DNA of 64,000 bases from Nonomuraea polychroma (GCF_004011505.1 NZ_SAUN01000001.1:5669501-5733500); one strand, 5' to 3'. Shown: positions 1 through 8,857, numbered from the stretch's first letter. The notes: generated by a model from the sequence alone, not told the origin. Program-made: numbers and translations.

Positions 1-2
1 GC

Positions 3-812
3 GCCGCCGTGTACGCCGTCGTCCGGGCGCCCGAGATCGGCTGGGGCTCCGCGCAGACGTGGCTGGTGCTCGCCGCCGCCGTCGTTCTGCTCGCCGCGTT
101 CGTCGCCATCCAGGCCCGCCGCCGCGAGCCGCTCATGCGCCTGTCCATCTTCCGCACCCCGAACCTCGCCGCCGCCAACCTCACCCAGCTCCTGCTGGGC
201 GGGGCGTGGATCCCGATGTGGTTCTTCCTCAACCTCTACCTGCAGCAGGTCCTCGGCTACAGCGCCTTCCCCAGCGGCGCGGCACTGCTCCCGATGACCG
301 TCCTCATCATGATCGGAATGATCGTCCTGGCGCCGCGGACCATCAACCGCTTCGGCCCCAAGACCACCACCGTCGCCGGCCTGGTCCTGCTCGCCGCCGG
401 CATGGGCTGGCTCTCCCTGATCAGCCCGGACGGCAGCTTCGCCGCCGACGTCCTGCCCGCCAGCCTGGTGGCCGCCCTCGGCATGTCGCTGGCCTTCATC
501 CCCTCCCTCGGCACCGCCATCTCCTCAGCCCGTCCCGAGGAAGGCGGCCTGGCCTCCGGCATCGTCAACACCAGCTACCAGGTCGGCTCCGCACTCGGCC
601 TCGCCGCCATGACCGCCGTCGCCGCCGCCAACGGCGCCGCACAGCTCGGTGACCTCCCCGCTCTGACCAGCGGCTTCTCCGCCGCGTTCATCGGAGCCAC
701 CGGCATCGCCATCGCCGGAGCCGTCCTCGCCGCCGCCACACTGCGCTCCCCCGCAGCCGCGCCCGCCGAGGCCGAACCCCGCAGGGACAGCACCACTGTT
801 CCCCCGCGGTGA
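3..812 (+). CDS. MFS drug-efflux transporter, C-terminal part
   Basis: The reading frame is open from the left edge of the window, so the start lies outside and about 270 residues are visible. They contain roughly seven hydrophobic segments and resemble the second half of 14-helix DHA2 (EmrB/QacA-type) proton-driven exporters. Typical pieces are the loop RREPLMRLSIFR between helices and the segment FLNLYLQQVLGYSA, which matches the motif FLxLYLQxVLGYSP of this family. The tail is Ala/Pro/Arg rich and cytoplasmic. The gene ends just before a strong hairpin and is probably the last of its unit. Substrate unknown. Confidence 0.85.
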   Translation, partial: AAVYAVVRAPEIGWGSAQTWLVLAAAVVLLAAFVAIQARRREPLMRLSIFRTPNLAAANLTQLLLGGAWIPMWFFLNLYLQQVLGYSAFPSGAALLPMTVLIMIGMIVLAPRTINRFGPKTTTVAGLVLLAAGMGWLSLISPDGSFAADVLPASLVAALGMSLAFIPSLGTAISSARPEEGGLASGIVNTSYQVGSALGLAAMTAVAAANGAAQLGDLPALTSGFSAAFIGATGIAIAGAVLAAATLRSPAAAPAEAEPRRDSTTVPPR

Positions 813-867
813 CGACCGTGACGCTCTCCGTCCGAAAAACCCCTGGAGAGCATTGCCGGCCCCTGAG

Positions 868-914
868 GTGACTGCGCCCCGGTTTCCGAGATCCCTTCGG
901 AGCCGGGGCGTCAC
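868..914. terminator. Long hairpin, probable terminator after the MFS gene
   Basis: Arms gtgac-t-gcgccccgg and ccggggcgtcac pair almost perfectly, with inner tccga/tcgga pairing around a short loop. There is no clear T-tract, as is common in actinomycetes. It separates the efflux gene from the nuo operon. Confidence 0.6.
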
Positions 915-941
915 CATGTCCGGACGTTACGGATGTGCCGG

Positions 942-970
942 TTGACGGTGTCACAGGAGGGAACTACGGA
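942..970 (+). promoter_or_regulatory. Candidate promoter of the partial nuo operon
   Basis: A TTGACG hexamer (942-947) and a TACGGA hexamer (965-970) are 17 bp apart, matching the actinobacterial vegetative pattern TTGACn/TAnnnT except for the last base. The nuoA start is 31 bp downstream, preceded by the ribosome site gggagaag. Confidence 0.4.
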
Positions 971-1000
971 TCGTAGTAGCCATCTCGCGGGAGAAGAATC

Positions 1001-1348
1001 ATGGCGCCATGGGCGGCCGTTCTGAGTCTGCTGAGCCTGCTTCTCGCCGGCGTGCTCAGCGTCTATCTGGTCGCCAGGCTCATCGCCCCTTCCGGCACCG
1101 CCGAGGTCGCGCCGTTCCTGTCCGGCGCACGTCCGCATGAGCACGCACTGTCACGCTTCCACGTGCGCTGGTACGCGGTCACGCTGGTGTTCCTCGCCTT
1201 CGACATGGAGATGGTGTTCATGTATCCGTGGGCGCTCGTCGTCGCCGAGGTGGGGGCGGTCGCAGTCGTGGAGATGTTCATCTTCCTCGGCCTGCTCATG
1301 GTCGGCGTGATCTATGCGTGGCGGGAGGGCGCGTTCCGGTGGGTCTGA
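1001..1348 (+). CDS. nuoA: NADH-quinone oxidoreductase subunit A (NuoA-like)
   Basis: A 115-residue, three-helix membrane protein of the complex I subunit A family. Family marks are the loop PFLSGARPHEHALSRFHVRWY (in place of the usual YECG...RFxxRFY) and the acidic helix start FLAFDMEMVFMYPWA, which matches the conserved FDxExxFLYPWA motif with its buried carboxylates. The usual cysteine of the loop is replaced (SGARP). ATG at 1001 has a good ribosome site. It is the first gene of an eight-gene run with 4- to 10-nt overlaps that holds only membrane-arm subunits. Confidence 0.9.
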   Translation: MAPWAAVLSLLSLLLAGVLSVYLVARLIAPSGTAEVAPFLSGARPHEHALSRFHVRWYAVTLVFLAFDMEMVFMYPWALVVAEVGAVAVVEMFIFLGLLMVGVIYAWREGAFRWV

Positions 1349-2478
1349 CCGAGTGGCTGATGCGCGAAGCCGCGCGGGATCCCCGCCCGCTGGTCGTGAG
1401 CGTCCCGTACGGCACGCGGACGCGGCTCCATGTCGAGGCGGAACTCGCCGGACGTGGCTGGGTCACGGCCCGATCGCCGGCCGAGGCCGGCATGCTGGTG
1501 GTCTGCGGTGATCCTGGAGAAGAGCCGGCTCAGGCCGTGCGGCGGGTTTGGGCGGATCTTCCGACCCCCCGGGCGCTGGTGGAGCTGCCGTCAGTGTCGG
1601 ATGCCGCCTCCGTGGCGCAGGCATTGGACATGGGGAAGGTCCGGCTGGCCGATGCGCGGGCGCAGCGGCGGGACGCCGCCGAACGCCTCTCTCAGCCGTG
1701 GCGGCCGGACGCCGATGAGCAGGCACACGGCCCGGAGGGCGGACACAGCGCGCATGGCGGGCACGATCATCACATGGGGAGTCCGGGCGGTCTCAAGATG
1801 GCCGAGCGGGCCGATGACCGTGACGGTCTGAAGCTCGACCGGCTTCACCTGCCGTTGGGCCCGGTTCTGACCGATTGGCCCGGCGGCCTTGTGGTGGAGA
1901 CCGCGGTGCAGGGCGACGTGATCCAGCACGCCACCGTCAAGGTCGTCGACGGGATCTCCCGTGACGGTGAGGGATCGTTCTGGGACGCGCCGTGGCTGGA
2001 GGCGATGCGGGGCCGCCCGATCACCCGGGGACAGGCGGAACGGCGCAGGGCTGCCTCGCACCTCGACAGCCTCGGCCGGCTGCTGGCCGTGGCGGGATGG
2101 CCCGCGGAGGCCGCGCGGGCGAGACGGCTACGCGACCGCGCCCTGGCGGGAGCATCCCTGCCGCAGCTCGCCCCCACGTTCAACCGGTTCGCCGGCCGCG
2201 TCGGCGGGTCGTGGATCCTTCGCTGGATGCTGCGGGACGTCGGCGACGTGGGGCGGCGCGTGCGCGTATGGCTCACGGAGACCCGGACGGCACTCGACGC
2301 CTTGGCGGACGACTCGCCCCTCGCGGACGATCGAGGGCCGCGTGGGCCGGTGAGCGAGCGTCCGTCGGCGCGGCTGCTCACCGAGCTGCCCGATCTGCTG
2401 GCCGGCGCGGAGCTCGCCGCGGCCCGGCTGATCGTCGCGGGCCTGGATCCCGACGTCGAGCAGGTGCTGCATGCCTGA
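1339..2478 (+). CDS. Degenerate NuoB/NuoD-like fusion protein of the partial complex I operon
   Basis: 379 residues, with the GTG start at 1339 placed inside the end of nuoA; a longer frame from 1228 is probably nuoA shadow. Residues 16-86 read like NuoB: ARSPAEAGMLVVCG matches the NuoB stretch ARSPRQADVMIVAG, and VWADLPTPRALVEL matches VYDQMPEPRWVIS. The cluster-binding Cys motifs are absent; C56 is the only cysteine in this part. A His-rich linker (about 130-145) follows. Then LHLPLGPVLTDWPGGLVVET and QGDVIQHATV resemble the N-terminal fold of NuoD and hydrogenase large subunits, again without metal ligands. It may be a structural plug replacing the peripheral arm. Similar proteins occur, as I recall, in second nuo clusters of Streptomyces. 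Function is inferred. Confidence 0.7.
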   Translation: MGLTEWLMREAARDPRPLVVSVPYGTRTRLHVEAELAGRGWVTARSPAEAGMLVVCGDPGEEPAQAVRRVWADLPTPRALVELPSVSDAASVAQALDMGKVRLADARAQRRDAAERLSQPWRPDADEQAHGPEGGHSAHGGHDHHMGSPGGLKMAERADDRDGLKLDRLHLPLGPVLTDWPGGLVVETAVQGDVIQHATVKVVDGISRDGEGSFWDAPWLEAMRGRPITRGQAERRRAASHLDSLGRLLAVAGWPAEAARARRLRDRALAGASLPQLAPTFNRFAGRVGGSWILRWMLRDVGDVGRRVRVWLTETRTALDALADDSPLADDRGPRGPVSERPSARLLTELPDLLAGAELAAARLIVAGLDPDVEQVLHA

Positions 2479-3346
2479 GCTCACGCCCGTCTGGACACTG
2501 GTCGCCTACCCCGTCGCGCTCGGCGCGTTCACCTTCGCGGCGGCGGCGTTCGACACCGGGCGCCCGCTCAGCCGGGTGGCGCGGCTGCTCGTGCAACAGC
2601 GGCGCCGCACGCTGCTGCCGGACACCCTGCTGGTGCGGGTCGGCGTGGCCGGTCTGCTCGCCGCCGCGGTCCTGGCGGGCATCGTGCTGCCGCTGGGCGA
2701 CGTGCCGCTGCTCGGCCTGGACGTCGGCATCGTCTGGTTCAACGCGATGGAGGTGTGCGTCTGGGGCGCGCTGTGGCTCACCGGCTGGGGCGTCAACTCG
2801 GTCCCTCCCCTGGTGGGCGGCTACCGGTTCATCGCCCAGGGCCTGGCGTACGAGTTGCCGCACATGTTCGCGCTCATCACGGCCGGCCTGGGAGCGGGGT
2901 CGCTGCGGATGACCGACGTGGTGCAGGCGCAGCAGGGGTTGTGGTTCGCCGTCTGGATGCCCGCGGCCTTCGGCGTCTACCTGGTGTCCGCCCTCGCGAT
3001 GGCGTTCTGGGGACCGATGAGCCAGCCGCTGGGCGCCGACATCGCCGGAGGGGTGACGTCCGAGCTGGCGGGCGCCGACCGGCTGCTGTTCGGGATCGGC
3101 CGGTACGCGCTGCTCAGCGTCGTGGCGGCGGCTGCCGTGCCGCTCTTTCTAGGCGGAGGCGCCGGTCCGTGGCTGCCTGCCTGGGTGTGGACGGTGCTCA
3201 AGACCGCCGCGGTGCTCGCCGTGCTGGTGTGGGCGCGGCACCGGTTCCCGGCGGTCAGGATGGACCGCTTCATGCAGGCGTCCTGGCTCGTGCTGATCCC
3301 CGTCACGCTCGTCCAACTGCTGATCGTCGGAATCGTGGTGGTGTGA
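2471..3346 (+). CDS. nuoH: NADH-quinone oxidoreductase subunit H-like (NuoH)
   Basis: 291 residues with about eight hydrophobic helices; the start overlaps the previous gene by 8 nt. The pieces GGYRFIAQGLAYELPHM and LKTAAVLAVLVWARHRFPAVRMDRFM match NuoH helices (QxxxYE; WxRxxFPRxRxDQ) and identify the family. The acidic quinone-chamber loop of normal NuoH (PFDLPEAEAELVAGYxxEYSG) is replaced by GPMSQPLGADIAGGVTSELA, so the classical quinone pocket is heavily altered. It would link the membrane arm to whatever replaces the peripheral arm. Confidence 0.85.
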   Translation: MPELTPVWTLVAYPVALGAFTFAAAAFDTGRPLSRVARLLVQQRRRTLLPDTLLVRVGVAGLLAAAVLAGIVLPLGDVPLLGLDVGIVWFNAMEVCVWGALWLTGWGVNSVPPLVGGYRFIAQGLAYELPHMFALITAGLGAGSLRMTDVVQAQQGLWFAVWMPAAFGVYLVSALAMAFWGPMSQPLGADIAGGVTSELAGADRLLFGIGRYALLSVVAAAAVPLFLGGGAGPWLPAWVWTVLKTAAVLAVLVWARHRFPAVRMDRFMQASWLVLIPVTLVQLLIVGIVVV

Positions 3347-3879
3347 TGGCCGTCGCCTTCTGGATCCTCGCCGTCGTCGCCGTGGCCGGCGGGGTCGCGG
3401 TGTTCGTCGTCGACTCGATGGCTCGGGCGACGTTCGCCCTGCTCGCGTCGCTGCTGGCCGTCGGAGTGACGTTCCTGCTGATCGACCTGCGCTACCTCGG
3501 TGCGCTGATCATCCTGATGATGGTCATGGAAATGCTGGTCATGGCCGTCTTCATGATCATGTACATGATGAACCCGGCGGGGCTCATGCCGATGAAGATG
3601 GTGCACAACAAGACGGGCGCCGCCGTCATCGCCGGGACCGTGTTCGTGTTGCTGGCGTCCGGGGCCGTCCTCACCCGGTGGCCGGAGCGCAGGGGCACGC
3701 CGCCGGCGGATCCGACGCACGCGCTCGGGCTGGCCATCATGGGCCCGAAGATGCTGGTGATGATGGTCATCGGTGTCGCGATCCTGGCCACGATGATCGC
3801 CAGTGTGGTGATGGCCACGCACCGGGGCCGGTACGGCAGCGCCATGCCCGATCGCCGTCGGGACGGGGAGGGGTCATGA
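3346..3879 (+). CDS. nuoJ: NADH-quinone oxidoreductase subunit J-like (NuoJ)
   Basis: 177 residues and five predicted helices. The ATG overlaps the nuoH stop (ATGA), which fixes the start. The third helix, YLGALIILMMVMEMLVMAVF, matches the NuoJ pattern YxGAxxxLxxFVxMM that forms the pi-bulge helix of the proton path; here it carries an unusual glutamate and many methionines. A cytoplasmic loop and a charged tail (DRRRDGEGS) follow. Membrane subunit next to NuoK and NuoA in known complexes. Confidence 0.88.
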   Translation: MAVAFWILAVVAVAGGVAVFVVDSMARATFALLASLLAVGVTFLLIDLRYLGALIILMMVMEMLVMAVFMIMYMMNPAGLMPMKMVHNKTGAAVIAGTVFVLLASGAVLTRWPERRGTPPADPTHALGLAIMGPKMLVMMVIGVAILATMIASVVMATHRGRYGSAMPDRRRDGEGS

Positions 3880-4181
3880 CGCTGGAGGCGTTCCTGCTGC
3901 TCGCCGCGGCGCTCTTCGCCGTGGGCCTCTACGGCGTGCTGTCCCAGCAGTCGATCGTCATGCTCATGATGGGCTTGGAGCTCATGATCAACGGCTTGAT
4001 CGCGGCGGGCGGCGCCTTCTGGTACTTCCTCGCCCCCGCCTCCGCGGACGGCCAGGTGCTGGTGCTGGTCGCGGTGACCGTGATGGCGCTGGAGATGGCG
4101 ATGGGCTTCGCCGTGGTCACCGCGCTCTTCCGCGCTCGTGACGTCGACATGACCGACGACGCCGGGGACCTCAAGGGATGA
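3876..4181 (+). CDS. nuoK: NADH-quinone oxidoreductase subunit K (NuoK)
   Basis: 101 residues, three helices, the usual NuoK length. Both key membrane glutamates are present: E35 in GLELMING and E73 in MALEMAMGFA, corresponding to E36 and E72 of E. coli NuoK, which are needed for proton transfer. The start is set by the ATGA overlap with nuoJ. Conservation of both carboxylates argues that the complex still moves protons or other cations. Confidence 0.92.
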   Translation: MTLEAFLLLAAALFAVGLYGVLSQQSIVMLMMGLELMINGLIAAGGAFWYFLAPASADGQVLVLVAVTVMALEMAMGFAVVTALFRARDVDMTDDAGDLKG

Positions 4182-5974
4182 GCGCGCTGCTGTGGTCGCT
4201 GCCCGGGCTGCCGATCGCCTCCGGCGGACTCCTCCTGCTGGTGCGGTGGCGGCCCGCGGTGGTGGCGACCGTCGTGGCGGCTCTGACGCTCGCCCTCGCG
4301 GTGGCCGCCGCCGCGACGCGTCCCTCGGCTCGCACCATGGTGTTCGCGGGCATCGAGTCGGGGCTGGCGGTCGACGGCCTGTCGGCCGTGATGGTGGTCA
4401 CGGTCGCGGCGGTGTCGCTGGCCGTGCTGGTGTTCGCCACGGGAGAGATGCGCGAGGCCCGCTTCTTCGGCTTCATGCTGATCTTCGTCGGCGCCATGCT
4501 GCTCACCGTCACCGCGACCGACCTCGTCCTGCTGCTCATGGCGTGGGAGGTCATGGGCGCGATGTCGTACGGGCTGATCGGCTTCTGGTGGCGGGACCCG
4601 GACCGGGTCCGGTCGGCGGGCATCGCGTTCGTCACCACCCGAGCCGGCGACCTGGGCCTCTACCTGGCCGCCGGCTGCGCCATGCTCGGCGGTCAGACAT
4701 TCGCCCTGCGCGGCCTGGCCGCGTCCTCATGGCGTGACCTGATCGCCGCCGGGCTGGTCGCCGCCGCGCTCGGGAAGTCGGCTCAGCTTCCCTTCTCGTT
4801 CTGGCTCTCCCGGGCCATGGCCGGTCCCAGCCCGGTCTCGGCGTTGCTGCATTCGGCGACCATGGTGGCCGCCGGGGCGTACCTGCTGTTGAGGACGCAG
4901 CCGTTGCTGGCCGCGACCGGTTGGGCCGCCACCCTGGTGGCCTGGGCGGGCGCGCTGACCGCGCTGCTGCTGGGCGCGGTGGCGGTGGCGCAGCGGGACC
5001 TCAAGCAACTGCTCGCCGCGTCGACCTGCGCTCAGCTCGGATTCATGGTGCTGGGTGCGGGGGCAGGGGCCGTGGCGGGCGGGGCGGCGCACCTGGTCGC
5101 GCACGCCGCCGTCAAGAGCCTGCTGTTCCTCGGGGCGGGCGCCTGGCTGACCGTGCTCGGCACCAAGGACCTGGCCGAGCTCCGCGGCGCCGCCCGCCGG
5201 TACCGGCTGGTCGGGGTCACCTTCGGGATCGGCGGCCTGGCGCTGGCGGGGCTGCCGCCCCTCTCCCTCTGGGTCACCAAGGACGCCGTGCTCGCCGCGG
5301 TGCGCTCTCCCCCGCTGTACGTCGTCTCGCTCGGTGCCGCGTTGCTGGCCGCGGCCTACGCGGCGAAGGCCGTGCTCGCAGTCTGGCGGCCGGGTGACGT
5401 CCAGGGGCGCCGCGTGAGGGTCGCGGAGCTGATCCCGTTGCCGGTGCTCGCCGCCGTGGCCGCCGCGTTCGGGGTCGTCGGCGTGCCAGAGGTGTTCGGT
5501 GGCTGGTCCGAGCTGGTGGGCGGGCCGGACGCACCGCCGCCCGGCGCGGGTGAGCTGGCGTTGTCGGGCGGGCTGGCGTGCGCCGTGGTGCTGGCCATGG
5601 CGGTGCCGGTACGGCGGCGCCAGGCGATAGTCCCAGGCCGCGACGCATGGGCCGGTTGGCTGCACCTGGAACGGGCGGCGGTCGCCTGGGTGTGGCGGCC
5701 TCTGACCGGGGTCGCCAAGGCCGTGGCGTGGTTCGACGACCGGGTCCTCGACGGCGCCGTACGTGCCGTGCCCCGCGTGGGGATGGCCGCCGCCCGCACG
5801 GCCAGGAAACCCTTCGAGACCGGGGTGGACGGCGTGGTGGCCGGCATCGCCGCGGGCGCCGCCCGGCTCGGCACGCTGGCCCGCAGACCGCAGACCGGCC
5901 AGGTCCACACCTACTTCGCCCAAGCGGCGGTGGCGTTCGTCCTGCTCGCCCTCGTGATCGTGCTGGTGAGGTGA
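4178..5974 (+). CDS. nuoL: NADH-quinone oxidoreductase subunit L (NuoL), antiporter-like
   Basis: 598 residues, ATGA overlap with nuoK. It carries the antiporter-family core: the acidic helix MAWEVMGAMSYGLIGFWW, and GKSAQLPFSFWLSRAMAGPSPVSALLHSAT with its lysine and histidines, very close to the canonical [30 protein letters not shown]. The C-terminal part (about 500-598), with an amphipathic stretch and TGQVHTYFAQAAV, matches the lateral helix and final helix of NuoL. It is the distal proton-pumping subunit of the membrane arm. Confidence 0.93.
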   Translation: MSALLWSLPGLPIASGGLLLLVRWRPAVVATVVAALTLALAVAAAATRPSARTMVFAGIESGLAVDGLSAVMVVTVAAVSLAVLVFATGEMREARFFGFMLIFVGAMLLTVTATDLVLLLMAWEVMGAMSYGLIGFWWRDPDRVRSAGIAFVTTRAGDLGLYLAAGCAMLGGQTFALRGLAASSWRDLIAAGLVAAALGKSAQLPFSFWLSRAMAGPSPVSALLHSATMVAAGAYLLLRTQPLLAATGWAATLVAWAGALTALLLGAVAVAQRDLKQLLAASTCAQLGFMVLGAGAGAVAGGAAHLVAHAAVKSLLFLGAGAWLTVLGTKDLAELRGAARRYRLVGVTFGIGGLALAGLPPLSLWVTKDAVLAAVRSPPLYVVSLGAALLAAAYAAKAVLAVWRPGDVQGRRVRVAELIPLPVLAAVAAAFGVVGVPEVFGGWSELVGGPDAPPPGAGELALSGGLACAVVLAMAVPVRRRQAIVPGRDAWAGWLHLERAAVAWVWRPLTGVAKAVAWFDDRVLDGAVRAVPRVGMAAARTARKPFETGVDGVVAGIAAGAARLGTLARRPQTGQVHTYFAQAAVAFVLLALVIVLVR

Positions 5975-7434
5975 GGGTGCTCTCCCTGGTGATCTTTCTC
6001 CCCCTGCTGGCGGCGGCCTTGCTGGCCCTGCCGCGCCTCGGCACGCGGGCGGTCCTGTCGATCTGGATCGCCGCGGCCGCCCTGGACCTGGCGCTCGTCG
6101 TGGTCATGTGGGCCGGCTACGACGGCGGCATCGCCTACGAGACCCGCCTGCGGTGGATCCCGTCCCTGGGGGCGGGCTTCCACGTCGGCGTGGACGGCCT
6201 GTCGCTGCCGCTCATCGCGATGACCGCGCTGCTGTTCCTGGCCTGCGCGATCTACTCGTGGCGCGAGACGGAGCGGGTCCGCTCCTACGCCGCGCTCTTC
6301 CTCTTCCTGCAGACGGTCTCGATCGGCCTGTTCGCCGCGCTCGACCTGCTGCTCTTCTTCGTCTTCTTCGACCTGTCGATCGTCGGCATGTACTTCGTGA
6401 TCGTCGGCTGGGGACACGGCGACCGTGCCCGCTCCGCGCTGAAGTTCTTCCTGTACACCTTCCTCGGTTCGCTGGTCCTGCTGCTCGGCTTCATCGGCCT
6501 GTTCCTTGCCGGAGGAACGTTCGACATGGTCGAACTCATCCGGACTCCCCCGGCGGCGAGCGCGCTGGTGCTGCCGGCGATCGGTGTCGGGCTGGCGGTC
6601 AAGACCCCCACCGTGCCCGTGCACACCTGGTTGCCGCCCGCCCACACCGACGCGCCCGCCGCCGGCTCGGCGATCCTGGCGGGAGTGCTGCTGAAGATGG
6701 GCACGTACGGCTTCGCCAGGATCGCCATGCCGATGTTGCCGGAGGCGTGGCGCGCGTACGCCTGGATGATCATCGTCGTCGGCGTGGTCAGCGTGCTCTA
6801 CGGCGCCCTGGTCGCGCTCGCGCAGGAGAACCTCAAGCGGCTGATCGCCTACACCTCGGTCAACCACATGGGCTACATCGTGCTCGCCCTCGGTGCCGCG
6901 GGCCTCGCGGCGGGCGACCCGCGTGCCAGGGAACTCGCGGTGAGCGGCGCGGTCACCCAGATGGTCAGCCACGGCTTGATCACCGGCGCGCTGTTCCTGC
7001 TGACCGGCGTGTTGTGGGACCGGGCACGCGCCTACGACCTCGGCCGCTTCGGCGGGATCGCCGCCGGCGCGCCGGTCTTCACCGCTCTGACCGCGGTCGC
7101 CGCCTTCGCCTCGCTCGGGCTGCCGGGCCTGTCCGGCTTCATCGCGGAGTTCCAGATCTTCACCGGAGTGATCGGAGCAGGCGCGGTCCTGGCCGGAGCG
7201 CTCAGCATCGCCGGCATCCTCATCACCGCCGCCCTGCTCCTGCGTGTCCTGCACCGGGCCTTCCTGGGCCCGCCCGGCGAACTCACCGGACGGATGATCG
7301 AAGCGCGGCCCAGCGAAGTCGCCGCCGTCGCGCCCCTGTTGCTGCTGTCCCTGGTCATCGGGATCATGCCCCGCTGGTTGCTCGACCTCATCGAACCCGC
7401 CGCGGCCGCGCTGGTGTCCCTGGTGAGCCGATGA
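5971..7434 (+). CDS. nuoM: NADH-quinone oxidoreductase subunit M (NuoM), antiporter-like
   Basis: 487 residues from GTG 5971, which overlaps the nuoL stop (GTGA); a second GTG at 5977 is possible. The core motif VKTPTVPVHTWLPPAHTDAP, with GSAILAGVLLKMGTYG, is typical of NuoM. The pump glutamate of helix 5 (FEMxLxPMYF in canonical forms) is an aspartate here: FFDLSIVGMYFVIVGWG. Proton-pumping antiporter-like subunit of the membrane arm. Confidence 0.92.
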   Translation: MRVLSLVIFLPLLAAALLALPRLGTRAVLSIWIAAAALDLALVVVMWAGYDGGIAYETRLRWIPSLGAGFHVGVDGLSLPLIAMTALLFLACAIYSWRETERVRSYAALFLFLQTVSIGLFAALDLLLFFVFFDLSIVGMYFVIVGWGHGDRARSALKFFLYTFLGSLVLLLGFIGLFLAGGTFDMVELIRTPPAASALVLPAIGVGLAVKTPTVPVHTWLPPAHTDAPAAGSAILAGVLLKMGTYGFARIAMPMLPEAWRAYAWMIIVVGVVSVLYGALVALAQENLKRLIAYTSVNHMGYIVLALGAAGLAAGDPRARELAVSGAVTQMVSHGLITGALFLLTGVLWDRARAYDLGRFGGIAAGAPVFTALTAVAAFASLGLPGLSGFIAEFQIFTGVIGAGAVLAGALSIAGILITAALLLRVLHRAFLGPPGELTGRMIEARPSEVAAVAPLLLLSLVIGIMPRWLLDLIEPAAAALVSLVSR

Positions 7435-8807
7435 CCGGGATGGCGGAGAACCCGCTCGACCTGCTGCCCGAGCTGCTGATCCTGGCGGGGGCGGTGGCGG
7501 GGCTGCTCGTGGGGTTGTTCGTGCCGCGCGGGCGGCAGCGGGTCGTGGCGTGGATCTGCGGGACGGCCCTCGCGGCTTCGATGACGGCCGGCGCGGTCGC
7601 GATGACCGGGCAGGATGTGATGGCGTTCGAGTCCTTCGCGGTGGATCTGGCGACCAACGCGACCCGGCTGGCGGTGGCGGGCGCGAGCCTGCTCATCGTC
7701 GTGCTCGCCGCCGGTTGGGCCCGCGGCGACAGCCGGGAGACCGAGGTCTACGTCCTGGTGCTGCTGTCCGCGCTGGGCACGATCGTCCTGGCCGGCGCGA
7801 GCGATCTCCTCGTCTTCGTCGCCGCGTACCTGCTGGCGAGCATTCCCGCGTACGCGCTGGCCGGGTTCGCCAAGGACGCCCATGGCACCGAGGCCGCGCT
7901 CAAGTACTACCTGATGGGCGCCTTCCTGGGCGTGCTCATGCTGGCCGGCGTCACGCTGACGTACGGCCTCGCGGGCACGACCGCCTACCGGTCCCTGGCC
8001 GGCGCTCCCCCGGCCGCCGCCGGCTGCGCGGTCCTGCTCCTGCTGGCCGGGGTGCTGTTCAAGGTGGGAGCGGTCCCCGCCCACTTCTGGGTGCCGGACG
8101 TCACCGAGGGCTCTTCACCCGTCGTGGCCGCGTTCGTCACCACGGTGCCCAAGATCGGGGCGTTCGTCGGCCTGTTCAGGCTGGCCACCGAGGTGTTCGG
8201 CGGGACGTGGCGCCCGGTCGTCGCGCTGATCGCGGTCGCCACCATGACACTGGGCAACCTGGCCGCCTTCTACCAGGACAACGTCCGCAGGCTGCTCGCC
8301 TACTCGACGATCAGCCAGGCGGGGTATCTGCTGCTGCCCGTCGTCGTCGCGGGACGGAGCGACCTGGCTCAGCCCGCCCTGCTCTTCTACGTCGCCGCCT
8401 ACGCGATCACCAACGCCGGCGCCTTCGCGGTCGTGGTGGCCGTCGGTCGCGACTCGCCGGCGGGGTACACCGGGCTGAGCCGCCGCTCGCCCCTGCTGGC
8501 GCTCGCCCTGGTGGTCTGCCTGCTCGGCCTCGTCGGCACCCCGCCGACGGCGGTCTTCGCAGGCAAGCTGCTCGTCTTCGCGGCGGCTTGGGACGGCGGG
8601 TACGCGTGGCTGGCGGTCATCGCGGTGATCAACACGGTGGCCAGCGTCTTCTACTACCTTCGGTGGATCCTTCCGCTCTTCCGGCCGGGCGGGGTGCCCG
8701 CCGAGATCCGGCCCGTCGCGTCACGGATCGCCGAGCTGGCCGCCGCCCTCTCCGTCCTGCTCGGCCTGGCCAGCGGAGCGCTCCTGGCCCTTTACTCTCC
8801 GTTCTAG
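7431..8807 (+). CDS. nuoN: NADH-quinone oxidoreductase subunit N-like (NuoN)
   Basis: 458 residues, ATGA overlap with nuoM. NuoN features are EAALKYYLMGAFLGVLMLAG, FKVGAVPAHFWVPDVTEGSSP with its lysine, and AYSTISQAGYLLLP. Where canonical NuoN has the helix-5 glutamate (LELLSLxLYVLAAF), this protein reads AAYLLASIPAYALAGF with no acidic residue, so one proton-loading site may be lost. It is the last gene of the operon, and the next gene is convergent 50 bp away. Confidence 0.9.
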   Translation: MTGMAENPLDLLPELLILAGAVAGLLVGLFVPRGRQRVVAWICGTALAASMTAGAVAMTGQDVMAFESFAVDLATNATRLAVAGASLLIVVLAAGWARGDSRETEVYVLVLLSALGTIVLAGASDLLVFVAAYLLASIPAYALAGFAKDAHGTEAALKYYLMGAFLGVLMLAGVTLTYGLAGTTAYRSLAGAPPAAAGCAVLLLLAGVLFKVGAVPAHFWVPDVTEGSSPVVAAFVTTVPKIGAFVGLFRLATEVFGGTWRPVVALIAVATMTLGNLAAFYQDNVRRLLAYSTISQAGYLLLPVVVAGRSDLAQPALLFYVAAYAITNAGAFAVVVAVGRDSPAGYTGLSRRSPLLALALVVCLLGLVGTPPTAVFAGKLLVFAAAWDGGYAWLAVIAVINTVASVFYYLRWILPLFRPGGVPAEIRPVASRIAELAAALSVLLGLASGALLALYSPF

Positions 8808-8857
8808 TCACCTGAAAGTTTCACTGTCGCACAGCATGTGAACGAGGCATCGGCACG

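Noticed and set aside
1228..1338. Upstream extension of the NuoB/D-like gene
   Set aside because: It lies wholly inside nuoA in another frame, and the extra residues are Arg/Gly-rich shadow sequence. GTG 1339 fits the coupled-gene pattern.
1726..1776. His-rich stretch as a dedicated metal-binding domain
   Set aside because: It is short, low-complexity and sits in a linker. There is no ordered ligand pattern, so no function is claimed.
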